From Symsagittifera roscoffensis (taxonomy: Eukaryota > Xenacoelomorpha > Acoela > Convolutidae), in contig NC_087071.1 in assembly GCF_963678635.1 (NCBI RefSeq), forward strand, positions 9,843,842 through 9,907,841: DNA of 64,000 bases. The letters are read 5' to 3'. The notes beneath the pieces were generated by a model. The model was not told the origin of the DNA, did not search any database, and saw nothing but the letters and a program-made list of their open reading frames with translations. The first letter of the stretch is position 1. Every line of letters begins with the position of its first letter. Positions 21,837 through 34,399 of this stretch are shown here, one piece after another. Position numbers and translations under genes: made by a program.

Positions 21837-24800
21837 TTTTAGGCAGACTCTCTAAAACTCGCTATATGATTTACTGTAGGTTGAAATTTATCCCGGTTGC
21901 TTTTTCCAGTAAAAATGGTTAATGGTTAATACGAAAGGGCTGATCAAGGATAAAATCAGACTAAAAAATTTCAGTATTGGTTCGGTACTGAGTCAGAATA
22001 TTTCTAAGGCTTCTCACGTATGGTTCGATCATTAGCACCAATACGGGTCCGAAAAAGAATGGTTCGATCAGGCAATGCCAGACAATCAGATAATGCCAAG
22101 CAAACCTATTCTTATAACTCTCAGTGCTAACCCATTTCCATTTTTGTCTCGAAAAAAAAAATAAAATTTTACACTGTTTTTAGCATCTTTTTGATAATTT
22201 AAAGCCATGAGAGAGATTTTTCCGATGGTAACAACACATAACAAAAACTTTGAAATCAATTGGAAAATTACAAAATTCCAGTATTATTGCAGGAAAAAAA
22301 CTATCAACAAAAACATTACTGGAGGGTACTGTTCTAGTTTTGCAACAGTACTGCGCTTTCTCGTTTCTCTCTTAATGTCCTGCAACCAGAAAATAAAAAG
22401 AGAAATAAAGAGATATTAATGAAAGCTTTTTTTCATTTGATGAAAACGAGAGCAAACTATCTTTCTTGTTTTGAGCTAGGAATATCAGTTTACTTTAAAT
22501 TATTCGTAGATTACGTTGAAAAAGCTAGCTAATTAATCAAAAAAGTTTACAAAAACACCGCCATTTTTTTCAAAAGTTGAAACAAACAATTCTACCGCAA
22601 GGGAACCGAATAAAAGGTGATTTTTTTCACAGTATTTTAAAAATAATTTTTCAATTAATCTTAAACAAGGCAACTGAATTGAGAAAAACATCATTAGAAG
22701 TAGCTTTGGGTAAGGCAACAGCACAGAATCTGCCAGGTTTGGAGCACAAAAACAACAAAAAGCAACCCATGCTAGTTTAAAAAAAATGCTTTAAATATAA
22801 TTCTTTAAGTTGTATCAATATTTTGTTACTACCTGATAGCGTAAATTTTATTACAAGCATTTGAATTCAAAAATTTTGAAACTGTTTGTCTTATAAAAAG
22901 AAAATTAAAGAGGATTTAGCTGAGTAAAACTAAAAAATCAGGCGGAAAGCTTATTTCTGCACAGTAGCGGGTTTGAAACTTTAATAAAAATACAAACTTC
23001 ACAATATAAAATTTAGCCGAAAACTTATATTAGAAATAAAATAACGTTTTTTTTTTGTTTCAATTTGACTATCTCCCTTTCTGTAAGTGAAACGCCCTTC
23101 AATTTTTTGTGATTAAAAAAGTTGCTTTTAGCTTAAAAAAATTCCAAAACACTTGTTTTAAGTATCAACAAAAGCGTTTACTAAGTAAGATTCAAAGTTA
23201 AGCAAAAACAACAGATTGTTCAGATTCTACTGGTAAAACTTTAGAGCATCCGGACATCTTGTGAAACACAAAAGGTGTGACAAACGAACTAAATTTCTTC
23301 AGAATAATCGATTGAAACCTGAATCCCAGAACATTTTATGCAGTTCTGGGCTTAACATATCGCTGAGCTTTAACCAATGGTGTTTTTCTAATACTGCATT
23401 TAAAAATTACTTTAGAAATGTCAAGCTATGGGATGAAAAAAATAAAATATATATATATAAAGGTTTTTTCTAACGAACAATCTTGCGCATGATAGGCTTC
23501 GAAGTCCCACCAATATCAATTTTTTTTTTCTATATTGAAACTGCGATAGCGTCGGTAAACAATGTTTTTATTTTCGTTTCAGCAAAAACATGCTTAGGTT
23601 GCTGGATTAAAAAGTTGCTGGATGTTGAGCAGCCGAAAAAGTTTGAATATTGAATATATTTTTTTTGCTCTTTGAATTAGTATTTCGCCAAAAAATTTGA
23701 TCAGTTTTCAATTTTCCAATTAATTCAAATTACATTTTCTAATTGATCTCAAAGTTTTTGTAAGAGCTCAATTTTTATTCAGAAACAATGCAAAACCAGC
23801 AAAAAATGAGGCAAAACTTTCTCGACCTGATTTTTTAAAATAGTTTTGTGTTTACCGCACTCTTTGTGGCGCGCTGAGAAGAAAGGGGAAGACAGTATGT
23901 CCCATTGTTCTCGAAACACAAGTCTTGTAAAATATATTGCACAAAATGTTTAGTTCTCAAATTTTCTGACAAAAGTTGCATCTATTTTGCAATATTTTTG
24001 CAAGATTTGCTTTCCATTTGCTTGAAATAAGCTTGATTCTGCAATCAAATGATTTTGTGGTATGTCAGTTCTTTTTGAAGCTTCTGTTATTCGCTAGCAG
24101 AGACTCTGCAAAATCTTAAAGCAAAATTGATGGAATTTGTTTTCCCTCAAGCGATGAAAACATAAAAACTTGCATGAATTTTCTAAGGATAAGTACATCA
24201 ATTTTTGCGCAAAACTTCTAGAGATATATTCATCAATTTTTTTTCCAAACAAGTAGAATAGCATTTTAAATTGAAAAATAAATTGTGTAAGTTGTCAGAG
24301 GTCAGAAGTTTTTTCAACCCCTGTCTATTAAATTTTTGGCAAAAAAGTGAAAGTATGCAATTTCAGTAATTTGCGCAAAAGGCATAATTTATAGGTAATT
24401 AGAAAAAATTTTACGTGCTTCTTCTACTTCCTGCTAGAGTTTGCAAAATTGTTTCAAGATTTACCGTCCGAGTTGTACAATGAGCAAAATTCTCATCCCT
24501 CGGAAAAAATGCGAATTCATAAACTGACTATCAATGTCATCACTGATTTCTTGTCATTTTGCTAACATTTAAAGCTGAAGTCTCCCAAAGATTTTTTGAA
24601 AATAAGAACTGCCAGCGGAAGTTTGGAAACTTTTAAAAAGTTTTCTAGAGCTGTTTATATTTGAAGCCGTCGTTGTTTTGAAGGAGTTGCTTATCTTATG
24701 TGTGATGACTTGATTTGAAGCTGCGCAAGTGATTACACAAAAAAAGTCAGTGTCAAAAAAAGACAGTTTGTTGATTTTCCATTGGAAGCTGCACTAGGGT

Positions 24801-25938
24801 AATTTTTAAGCTTTTTTGCAGCAACCTGCTATTTTTGGTTCTATGTAGTTTTTGATTATTTTCAATTTTTTTGCAAAAACCAAAACTTTGCAGACTTGAA
24901 ACATCCGGACGAAACAAATAACGTTTGAAAATTAATACGCGTTTTTCTGATACGGGGTTACCTTTAGTTTAAAATTTTTTGAAAACAAATGTTTTTTCGA
25001 GTTTCGGCAGTGTAGTAGGATACAATTTTCGTTTACTAAAGTCGGGCCCAAACTTTTATCCCAAAAACTACCGTTTTTGGTGGCTTTTTAGTGAATTACA
25101 AATCAAGCCAAAAATAGTAGATCAATTACCGACAAAACTATGTCAAAGTGGGCTTTTTGTAGCAAAAATTTGCATTTTATACAGTTTTGTTCAAAAATTT
25201 TGTTAAAAAAATCCAAGAAATGCCAATTCTACTATTCAAAACACCATTTTTTAAACTAATACATTTCTTTGAATAAAAAACATTCAAAAAAGCCAAATTT
25301 TCGAAGATTATTAGTGAAGTCTATTTTGTTTAGTCTTCCAAGTGTCTCATTTTGATATAATTTTTTGTCAGTAATTGAACCGATAGTTTTCATGTAAATT
25401 TAATTTTGACCGAAAAGAACCAAAAGATACTTTCGGGGAAAAAGTTGGTATCCAAATTTCGCAAATCAAATAGCATCAGTTGAGAAAAATGCGTTGCAGT
25501 TTTCAAGATAAATACGTGTTGTCCGGATAATTTATATCAACTTTCTAATGTACGAACTGTTAATTTTTTTTAGTAAAGGCAAAATGTACCACAAACTATC
25601 TCAGTAATTAAAATAGACTCTTATCGTGAACACAATGTGCATGTGAGAACTCAATGTCCTCCTAATTATTGTTCATGAGCTTCTTTTTACAGCCAACTCG
25701 GGGCCGAGCCAGCAATCAGTTGATTTTTTTGAAGCAATTTGAGTATAAGGTATGTCTGAGGCCCTTGATATTAAAGAATCGAGAAATTTACTAAAATTTC
25801 GATACTAAGGTTTTGATACTAAGCTTTCGATACAACTTTTGATGCTAAATTTTTTAGATTATAGTTATCCTTTGCTCAGGTTTTAAGAAAATTTCTGAAT
25901 TTATCATAGAAAATGTTTTTTTTTTATTTTTTATCATG

Positions 25939-26450
25939 CATTACGAAGCCAAACTGTTGGATAGGCGCACAGTTTGGTGTCTGTACATCACTGGATTACA
26001 AAGACAAGTCCTTAAACTTTTCCAGAATGTAAGTGGATTTCACCTACAAGCTTGAACTGGAATCTGCGCCCAAAATGGTGGCAACGTAAGTTTTGTCGGC
26101 ACATTAGCTTTATCGCGGATTCCGCAACGAGTTATTATAGCTAGTTGTTCCGGATTCCGCAAGTTTAAGTGTTTTCCGCAATTATAAGCGGATTCTGCTT
26201 ACAACTTGCGGATAACGCGTACATTTTGCGGATTCTGCTTACAATTTGCGGATTCCGCTTACAGTTGCGGATTCCACGACAGCGTAATTTTACCGAACAA
26301 TTGTTTTATTTTTTGTTTGCGGATTTCACAAACTGTCCTGGATTCCACAAATTTTAATGCGGATTTCGCAAAACAGCATAAGAGATCGAAGAATCATAGA
26401 AATGTTGTGGAACCCGCTTACCGGTCACAAAAAACACAGTTTGGCATAAT
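25939..26450 (+). mobile_element. TIR element, CATTACGARGCCAAACTG family, copy 1
   Basis: Starts cattacgaagccaaactg, continues with a segment shared with 30029-30230 (ggcgcaca, gtgtctgtana, cctggattncanagacaagtc), and ends near cacagtttggcataatctg, a diverged inverted terminus. The interior (about 26150-26285) has several copies of a palindromic word gcggattc(c/t)gc embedded in ttacaa(t/c)ttgcggattc(c/t)gc units, absent as a tandem array in copy 2. No coding capacity. Confidence 0.6.
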
Positions 26451-26811
26451 CTGTGGGTTAAATCTTTTTGTGTACATTTACTTTGATTTGCAGACAAGTT
26501 GGACATTTTTGCGCGATCTTGTCATAACTTTGCTTTCGACTCCGCTTGCGACTATGCTTAGACCCTTTTTTGGTTATGTCACACTTTCGCGACTATGTTT
26601 ATCTGTCCAACAATTATGATTTGTCAGCTTAATCTGTGAACTATAAAAAAAGAAATTCAATAGATTATTCTCGATTATATTAAATCTTTTTCATCAATCT
26701 TTGGCGTCATTTTTTAATGAAACATTTTAAAAGAAACTTAGATTTCAATTTATCAGCAAAATTTTAGTGCGTTTTTATAGTTATGTTTTGCTGCAGTTTT
26801 TTTAAATATTT

Positions 26812-27149
26812 TTAACTCGAATAATCATTATAAAACTCGAATGCCAAAATCATTGCTGACGTCAAAAGAAACACAATCAAAAAGACAATCAGCAAAAGTC
26901 GATCCACAATTTTGGCGATGAAGATCCACTGCATTTTTTTTTCGTCTCTTTTATAACTAGTATGAATAGTACTAGCCATGTACAAAGAACAGTGCTCTAT
27001 TACGGCGAGTTTGTCAATTATAACTTCGATTGGGTCTTCTTTTATTTGGGCGATTTTGGGTGAAAATTGGGTCCGGGGTTGAAGTGAGTTTCGAAGGGAG
27101 CTGCTCCTGACACGTGAGTGTATTGCCAGTGCTGGCCCAAGAGTGTTCT
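26812..27149 (-). CDS. nAChR-like subunit, exon 8: end of cytoplasmic loop, M4, stop
   Basis: After a strong acceptor (cttttatttttccag) a phase-1 exon of 338 bp runs to a TAA at 26814-26812. It encodes about 111 residues. A polar loop carries a helix-like stretch (DPIEVIIDKLAVIEHC, KRDEKK), then QWIFIAKIVDRLLLIVFLIV and FLLTSAMIL, the WxFxAxxxDRxxLxxF pattern of nAChR M4, and a short tail ending NDYSS. Phase 1 matches the donor of exon 7 (gctttcg/gtaagaa), and the summed coding length (1512 nt) is divisible by three. It is much too long for chance and was missed by simple start-to-stop reading because it is an internal exon. Confidence 0.92.
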
Positions 27150-27595
27150 CTGGAAAAATAAAAGGAGAGTTTTTAAAATAGAAACAGAGGATGGTCCAAG
27201 AGTTTCTTCGAGAGAGCTTGGGGGGGGGGGGTGAAGTTGTTTATAAGAGAACTTGTCAAAGCACTCAAAGAAATTATGATAAGCAAAATTCTCTTTCATC
27301 TCTTTTTGCGTGGATCTTATTAAATATTTATTCCCCTATTGAACCTTGTAATGAATCCCCCCTCCCTCTATTAAGAAAGAAAAGAACAGTTAAGCATATA
27401 CGAATTTTGTACATTAAACGAGTCCCCCCAGTTAATGATCCTGAACATCAAATCTGCCCTCCAACAAAAAACCTTGTTGCAAACTTTTTGGAAAATTGAG
27501 CGATGATTGATGAATTTTTCTTGCCGGAAATACAGCCTTGAATTCAATTTCGAAAGAATACTTCATGAATACTCACCTGGAACCAATCATTGAAA

Positions 27596-27901
27596 CAGGG
27601 GCAGATTTAGGGGAGGGGGGCGGGGGCGGACGTTTCTTCTTCAGGGATTTGACCCCCTGCCGACCCAAAGGGTCCCCCCTTTGGTACTTTTAAGAAATCC
27701 AGTTTTGGCCGACCAACCCTAAAATTTTTCTGAAGGCGCCTTTGGCGCCAACATATACTAATTTTTTTTGGGGGGGGGGCGCTTTTTTTGGTCAAAATTT
27801 TCCAAAAAGTGCCTAAAAATAACTTTTTTGGACTGTTTTTTTTTTCAAAGTTTCACCTGCGCCCCCCCCCCCCCTCGAGAGAAATCCTAGATCCACCCCT
27901 G
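27596..27901 (+). mobile_element. hAT-like MITE with TIRs and 8-bp target duplication
   Basis: Ends are caggggcagatttagg and, at the other side, cctagatccacccctg: inverted repeats of CAGGGGYRGATYTAGG type, a form common in hAT transposons. Flanks are cattgaaa and caattaaa, an imperfect 8-bp duplication as hAT elements make. The interior has G and C runs, gacccaaagggtcc and a perfect palindrome aaggcgcctttggcgcc. No transposase, so non-autonomous. Confidence 0.7.
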
Positions 27902-28830
27902 CAATTAAATATGCAATTTTGTCAAATAATTTATAGTTAGTGAGCATAGCAGTACCCTTCATACTTTTTAAATTTGTTAACAATCATATTAAGTTGTTAT
28001 AAGTTACCTGGACGATTATGAATACCTAAAACAAATCAACATTTTTTCCTAACTTTACATTAAACTCTTGGTTGAAATGGGACCACCGATTAATTGAATA
28101 ACATTGCAAAAATATAACGCGATGCTTAACACAAAGTATTTTCTCTTTTCCGAAATTCAGTTCTGAAAAACTATTTCAGCAGTGTCATATGCAATGAAAT
28201 TTTCCCGCACCGGAGTTCCATGGATAATGTTCGATTATAATGGAAAATGGGCTCTTTTCCAGTCCCCCCTGTTCAAAATACCGAGTTTTGAGTATGTTTT
28301 ACGTGTTATTACGTAATGAGATAACTTTGATAATTTCTTCTCAAAAAATACAATATAATTGATTATAATCTATTATAATGGATTAAAATGATTTAAAAAA
28401 TTCAATAAATATAGTCCATTTTTCGGATTGCTTGGCGAACAAGTCAACGTTTCTGAACAAATTTGATTTTCATACTTTATAGCAAGAAAATAGGCACTCA
28501 GTCATAATAGCAAGTAAAAGAATATTAAACAAAAATTTTCAAGTAAGGGCGAAAAAAAGAGCCGGTTTGGTGCAAAAACAACTGTTGAGGGCGTGGGCTA
28601 AATTTTTGCTGGGTGGGAGAGGGGGGTTTATAGTGGTATAAACATAAAATTCTTTTGCAGTTTATTTTCATACCTAGAATTAAATACGTGCATCTTTATT
28701 AAGTGACTCATCCCGTACTGACAAAAATGGATCAAAGACTCAAAAACATCTGATTCGATTTGATTTAAACTTGAATTAATTTGATTCAAAATGTAATTTG
28801 AAAAGCCCATTTTAAACCCATTTTTGTCAG

Positions 28831-29306
28831 CTTATTGTTCGGACATTTTAAACGAAAGTTACTGATTATTTGAGCTCGGGATGGGTTTATTCTTCAGACT
28901 AACTTCGACTTTTTAACTAGCCATTTTCTGACGAATTTTATCATTCAAAAGATATTGTTTTCATGGGCTTAAACTTGAAAAGATATTTCACCTCTGATTA
29001 TTTTTTTACAGCTGGGCATTTTGGCCAATTTGGGGCAATTAACGCGCGATATTAATCCGTCTTAAAATTGTTCCAAACTGGTTGAAGCAAGGTTGTTTGC
29101 CATAATGGGTTTGATCTAGGAGCGAAATATATCACTTTGTACTGTATATGGCGTGTAGGGGGATAGTTTTGACAAAAAATCTCAAACGTTTTAACAATAA
29201 TTTCATTTTTTAATTATCACATGTGTTTTTTTTTTCATATTATTACCGCTCAATATACCTCTTCACGAACTTTCAGGGCTTTGCCTTGATACGAGCAGTC
29301 TTGTTT
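28831..29306 (+). repeat. Dispersed repeat family R1, copy 2
   Basis: Same orientation and order of landmarks as 21286-21836, with scattered substitutions and indels. A third copy in reverse orientation is split over 45600-45690 and 46440-46640. Confidence 0.7.
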
Positions 29307-30028
29307 GGATTTCAATTCATACAATTTTTAATAAGAACAAAAACGCTTTAAATAGATTTAATTCGGTATTTGTCTACATTTTTTAGGCAATCAAGTCGAT
29401 TTTTTTGCCATTTTAAAATTCCATTGAATCCATCCTGAATCATTTTACGTATCTAATTGAGCTTTCGTAAATCAGTTTCTTACCGTTTTATCTGTGTAAA
29501 AAACGATTTAATTGAACTTAAATCTCAAGTTTAACAGTGCGGGGTCGTTTTCAATCAATGGCTCTGATATCAAAAGTATCTAAAATGTCTAAAACCATCA
29601 ACTTGACATATTTGTTGAGCTTCAAATTAGTAGAATTTTTGTTCCATCGGGCTATTTTTTGACACTGTTTCGAAATTAAAGAAAAAGCAAACTTCATACA
29701 TAAGAAAAAGAAAATTTCTTATAACAATTTTCAGTCAAAAAAGAAATTCGAACTTGAAAAATTATGCGAGCAAAGCGAGCTGTCTTCTCTGTTTTCCATT
29801 AAGCGTTTCTTACTTTTGAAATATGAACAGTTAGATGAAAGTTTCAAAGTTTTCCAATTTGAAAACGTACCCAAAAATTTGAAAAATCGATTACATTTTT
29901 TCGCAGAATTTTAAAGCTTCTTTTTTGTGCAAATCATAAGTAAAAGAGCGTTAATATAAATACCACAATTGAACCAATATGCGTTTTTTTGAAGTATATA
30001 AAATTGGAGAGGAGAAAATACACAAAAT

Positions 30029-30230
30029 CATTACGAGGCCAAACTGAGCATTTTGTAAATTGTAAGCGGATTCCGCAATAAGAACGCTCCCTTTGTTCTT
30101 CTTTTGTTCTTTCATTTTCTTTGATCGTTCCGGCAAAGTTTTAACATGCTCAAAGACTTGTCTCTGGAATCCAGGAGTATACAGACACAAAATTGTGCGC
30201 CAATCCAGTGCACAGTTTGGCCTCGTAATG
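30029..30230 (-). mobile_element. TIR element, CATTACGARGCCAAACTG family, copy 2
   Basis: Perfect 18-bp terminal inverted repeats (cattacgaggccaaactg and its complement ending at 30230), extended by an outer at/at. Total 202 bp. Interior aligns to the first part of 25939-26450 in reverse orientation and holds one gcggattccgc palindrome. Confidence 0.8.
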
Positions 30231-31206
30231 ATGCGACTTAGCTTTTTAGAGGTCGTGAAGCGGCAGAAAAACAAATGAAGGCTGCAAAAAAAAAAGCTGC
30301 AATGTAGAAAAAGCTTTAAAATGTTGCAGCTTTTCCCCCCATCCTATGATTACTTTATGATTCCTAAATTAACAAAAGCAAAATTACACAATGATTCTTG
30401 GATTTGATCACAGGTTGGCAAAAAGTCCCAATCTTAGAACTTGATTTATAGGAAACTTACAGCTTCCTGTAAAATTAGGTTCTGAAAATTTTAAAAATTG
30501 AAGAATATTTTTATAAGAAAGTCGCAAGATAGTGAATTGCCTTACAATAAAGCTATAAGATACGAATTTTTTCCAACAATAGTTTTCTAAACTATTTTTC
30601 ATCACGTTTTTTTGGAGATTCTTATCTGTTCTGCGCTGTCGCAAAAGTGCAAAATTATCCGTTGTCGCAGAGTAAGTTTACGGAAAATCACAAGCCAAAC
30701 TTCATAATTCGCCAAATGAGTTGACCGAAGTAACTGGACAATCTATACCCGGACAAGGAATGCACAAAAACTTTTTATTCTTATGATTTTCATTAAAAAT
30801 TCATTTGGCTTTTGTGATCTTTCAAAGGTTTTTGAAAAATTTTCTCGGTTTACTCTATGCAGTTAAAAAAGTTCACCGTATTTTTTCTGGCTGTCAATTA
30901 AGCGATATATCCGGGACGAATACTGGATGTGTACTCTTTCGTACACAAACAAAGCTACAGCAAAGTAAGTTTTGCCCCTCTTAAAAATGTCGGTAAACTT
31001 GATTGTTAACGTCTATTGCATAGTCAAAAAGTTTAAGATTGTGTCAAGTTCTTATATCCAGAAAAAAAACCATTAAAGACACTTTTTTCTCTTGCTTCTC
31101 AAATATTTTAGAAAAAGGCAGATTTTTAATAAAATCTACAACATTTATAATATTGGACAATTCAACTTTTTAAAAATCTTTCTAATATCATCTATCAATT
31201 TCTTAC

Positions 31207-31443
31207 CGAAAGCAGTAGTTAAACTATCTTTCTGGTTAGCCACAGTTGAAGCATCTATTCCCAAATGAGGAGCCAGCTTATCAAACGCCACATGCTTTAC
31301 CCTGGACGACATGGACTGAGAATCGGATTTGGTCCTGTCGGGGTTCGAACCCATCTCCCTAGCGTGGAAGTGCATGTTGATAATGGCGACTGAGAAGACC
31401 ATGGAGATGCTGACTGTTAGCATATTGGCCACAAAATAAATGC
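31207..31443 (-). CDS. nAChR-like subunit, exon 7: M3 and start of cytoplasmic loop
   Basis: Acceptor attttattttatag, start in phase 1, 237 bp. Encodes IYFVANMLTVSISMVFSVAI and INMHFHARE, matching nAChR M3 (xxFVxNMLxVSISxVxTVxVLNxHHR), then a polar loop with SDSQSMSSR and KDSLTTAF. The chosen donor gctttcg/gtaagaa has a consensus context and phase 1, which fits exon 8. The frame stays open a further 20 codons to a TAA at 31145, and a second possible donor (tccagg/gtaaag) lies earlier but in phase 0, which exon 8 does not accept. Confidence 0.88.
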
Positions 31444-31773
31444 CTATAAAATAAAATGAGTTTTTTTGTTTCTTAGAAACGAACCTTACCTTTCAATGAG
31501 TTGTAGTTTTTTCGCGCAAAACATAACTCAACTTAAGTAAAAATAAAATGCTTTGATAGCGTTTTGCGATTTTTTTCTGATAGCGTCATGCTTTTTTTTT
31601 TATTTTGTTTTTTTTTCCCGCAAATTGTACGCTTTGCAGATTTATAAAATATTTTAAACAAAAAAACTTTGAAATTTTTGTTGGATTAAAGTCTTGTAAA
31701 AATTATTAAGTGTTGTAAGATCATAACTAACTAAGTAACTAACTTAGTTAAAACTCCAATATTAATAACTAAC

Positions 31774-31970
31774 TGAGTAGTGGCATATCTTTTGAGTTAG
31801 CGGGCAGTTTCTCTGACACAGAGACCATGAGAATGAGGAGAGACAACAGCACCATCACAGCTAGAGTGGCCTTCTCACCACTCTCGGCTGGGAGAAGGAA
31901 GGTCATGAGCGACAAGACCATAATTAGAGAGGAGGGGACGAACAGGTAGAAAAGATAGTAGAGGGGACGT
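31774..31970 (-). CDS. nAChR-like subunit, exon 6: M1 and pore-lining M2
   Basis: Acceptor ttttaaacag and donor ctca/gttagt, 197 bp, phases 2 in and 1 out. Encodes RPLYYLFYLFVPSSLIMVLS (M1) and, after FLLPAES, GEKATLAVMVLLSLLILM followed by VSVSEKLPANS (M2 and its outer end). The proline in M1 and the GEK at the inner end of M2 are signatures of cation-conducting nAChR-type channels; anion channels of the family have a different inner ring. It connects in phase to exons 5 and 7. Confidence 0.95.
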
Positions 31971-32901
31971 CTGTTTAAAATAACAAAGTTGCTGATAGAT
32001 TTTTCCTCGTTAAACAAACAAAGATAGATGATAGATTTTTCCTCATTTAATTTGAAGTTACATTTATTAGACTTAGGGTATCTAGATATAAAAAAAATAA
32101 ATTTAAAACTTTTTAAATTAAATTTCAAAATTATGTTTTACTAGATTAAACATTATATTTGAAACAACCATGTTTTAAAGTTTTTTTGAAGGTTCGTTCT
32201 AGACAAGGAACTCATTTGATGATTTTTATGGACTCCAGGGATGGACTTCCATGGACAGGTAACCCGGGTTTTGGGCCTTTAGTTTTATGACAAGGAAGTT
32301 CAAATGAGGGATAGGGCTATAATGAGAAAGAGGAAGCGGAGAAAAAGAATTAGCGTATTAGTGGAAAGAACGCCTGTTATAAACAAAATATAAGTTAGTA
32401 TGATTCATCAACAAGGGAAAGGGCCGACATACGCGCTATTCAGAGTTTCATGGAGAACCGCTGTTGTGCCCAGCAGCGGATTTAGGGGGGGGGGGACGAA
32501 CCTCCCCCCGCCCTTCAGGGATTCGACCCCTGCAGACCCAAAGGGTCCCCCTTTTGTACTATTTTGAGATAGCTATTTTTTGGATGACTGACCCTAAAAT
32601 TTTTCTAAAGGCGCCTTTGGCACCAAAATATTTTAATTTTGAGATGGAAGCGCGCGCAGATAAAACGTGACTTTTTAGGTCAAAAATTTCCAAAAAGTGC
32701 ATTAAAGCACCTTTTTTAGCCTATTTTTTCACTAGTTCGCCTCCGGCGCAAAAAATTTGGTCAAAATAGGGCCTTTATAGCTCAGAAAACAATTTTGTTG
32801 ACGTAAAAAACATGTCGGCAAAGTTTTGCGAGATAACAAAAATGTAGTGTTTCAAATTTGCGATATTTACTTTTTAATTTTGTTATGAGAAAAATGCAGA
32901 C
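31971..32901 (-). other. Intron 5 of the receptor gene
   Basis: About 0.93 kb. Contains a MITE-like copy at 32470-32770 and otherwise AT-rich sequence. Confidence 0.7.
32470..32770 (+). mobile_element. Partial MITE of the 27596-27901 family
   Basis: Starts cagcagcggatttagggg, then cttcagggattcgacccctgcag, acccaaagggtcccc, an attttgagatagctattttt block, ccctaaaatttttctaaagg and cgcctttggc, in the same order as 27596-27901. The far inverted end is not recognisable, so this copy is truncated or decayed. Confidence 0.6.
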
Positions 32902-33094
32902 CTTTCAATCACTATTCTGAACTGCAAGTGATAATGTGACGCATTGCTCTTCTCATAATAGACAAGACTCTCTTTAAAAGTAGTATTCTTCACACTCCAC
33001 TCTCCGCTGTCATGAGTGGATGAGAGATCGAATCCCGCCTGGGTCTTGGTTGTTAAACGCAGTTTGTCACTCGTATAAGTCCACGAAACAAGGT
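32902..33094 (-). CDS. nAChR-like subunit, exon 5: beta strands 8-10 and loop C
   Basis: Acceptor attgcttcag, donor gaaag/gtctgc, 193 bp, phases 1 in and 2 out. Encodes LVSWTYTSDKLRL, the SWTY motif that follows the Cys-loop in nAChRs, and later ESLVYYEKSNASHYHLQF then RIVIE leading into M1. The loop C stretch (about residues 226-240) lacks the adjacent Cys pair that defines alpha subunits, so this is a beta-like or divergent non-alpha subunit. Residue numbers count from the Met of exon 1. Confidence 0.95.
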
Positions 33095-33752
33095 CTGAAG
33101 CAATCATTTATTTGTTTTTTTAATTTCTTATAGATGAAAAATTTCTTCTTGATTTTTTTGTGGGTGGCTACTGAGGGTGGTTTTTTGCAGTGCTTAGGTT
33201 CTGAAAAATTAATTTCAAAGCTGCAAGTTTAGAAATTTTTAGTAGTTGGTGTCAAAACAAAAGGTGTCAGAAAAGAAAATAGGAAATCAGGTGAGGTTCC
33301 GAAATTTTTCCAAAATTTTTGATGAAACAAACAACTGTTTTATTAAAAAATATATTGTTACCTACAATTCTCATAATATGAGAATTTTATTATTATAATA
33401 ATTTATTCCTGTGAAATGCAAATTTTGTTGAGCAAAGCTCTTTTTTTGCAAGCCAAGGTCATTTTTTTTGCGTTTAGAACTTTCACGTGGTACCACTATT
33501 GCAGACGAAATCAGTCAAGCTGTGGTTGACCTGAAGCTAGAGGTCAAGTGAGGGCTCGTCCTCACACTCTATCATTGCCATGGCAGGGGATCGATTACAC
33601 AATCTGACGATTTCAATGTGAACGCCTGCCTTACCACTATGCTAGGTGATTCTTTTGATATTTTTCGGAAGCAAAATCATGGAATTGTATGAGTAGTCTT
33701 TTCGGTTTATGAAAGTCAACCCCGTTACATATAAAATTATTTTCCTTCTTAC

Positions 33753-33904
33753 CCAGTTTGCACTTCTGTCGATCGTACGGGAAGAACTTGACCCTGATGG
33801 GGCAGGAGACATGTCTCATTGAGGGGGAGTTCCACTTCACTTCTCCCGTGTGCCTCACCTGCAGGGGAATCATTGTGTCCAGAGGACGTGTGAATTCAGC
33901 CACG
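33753..33904 (-). CDS. nAChR-like subunit, exon 4: Cys-loop
   Basis: Acceptor tcgtgtttag, donor aaactgg/gtaaga, 152 bp, phases 2 in and 1 out. Encodes EFTRPLDTMIPLQVRHTGEV, KWNSPSM and CPIRVKFFPYDRQKC. The two cysteines (about residues 166 and 180) are separated by 13 residues with the FPxD core, the defining Cys-loop. Phase 2 at its start fits the AG left over from the 110-bp exon at 63157-63048, which lies 29 kb upstream on the same strand. Confidence 0.96.
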
Positions 33905-34399
33905 CTAAACACGAGCAAAAGGTGATTTTCGATGAAAATTAGAAAAATAGCCACGCTAAACTTGAACAAAACTGATTTTTGATATAAAAAAAAACACGCT
34001 AAAAGTGAACAAAACTGATCTTTGATGAAAAATAGAAGTGAAAAAAACATTGCTTCATAAAAAAACCGATACAAATTTTAAAAAAAACCTAACAATCTTC
34101 CACAAAGTTTACTCTTGCCACGCTAAAGGGGACCTTGTGGAATATTTTTAATCAATTTTTTTAAAAAAAATAAAACGAGGCTTGCATCATATTTTATTTT
34201 GGGTAGGAGGGGAAGGGGGTTCATTTTGATTGTATATCAATAATCTTCAACAAAACCTTGCATCATAAAAAAAACTTAAATATATTTTAAAAACCTATAC
34301 AATCTTCCACAATGTTTACTTTTGCCACAAAAAGCAAACATAGTAAGCAAACCTCGTTTTGGAATTCTGCAATTTAATTGTATAATGATAAATAATTTT

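Larger units (their letters stand above)
21173..26811. other. AT-rich region downstream of the receptor gene; repeats only
   Basis: No exon or long frame is recognised. It includes one copy of a dispersed repeat of about 0.5 kb (21286-21836) and a TIR element (25939-26450). The remainder is poly-A/T-rich with short chance frames. A minus-strand ATTAAA at 26718-26713, about 95 bp past the receptor stop, could serve for 3' end formation. Confidence 0.5.
27150..31206 (-). other. Intron 7 of the receptor gene
   Basis: Bounded by gtaagaa and ttttccag on the minus strand. It carries a hAT-type MITE (27596-27901), a cluster of TATAATC words (28250-28400), repeat R1 copy 2 (28831-29306) and a TIR element (30029-30230). 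No coding exon is recognised; flanking phases agree without one. Confidence 0.7.

Noticed and set aside
31145-31206. Continuation of receptor exon 7 to a TAA as a natural C-terminus
   Set aside because: This would omit M4. The gtaaga donor at 31206 and the in-phase M4 exon at 27149-26812 give a complete receptor.
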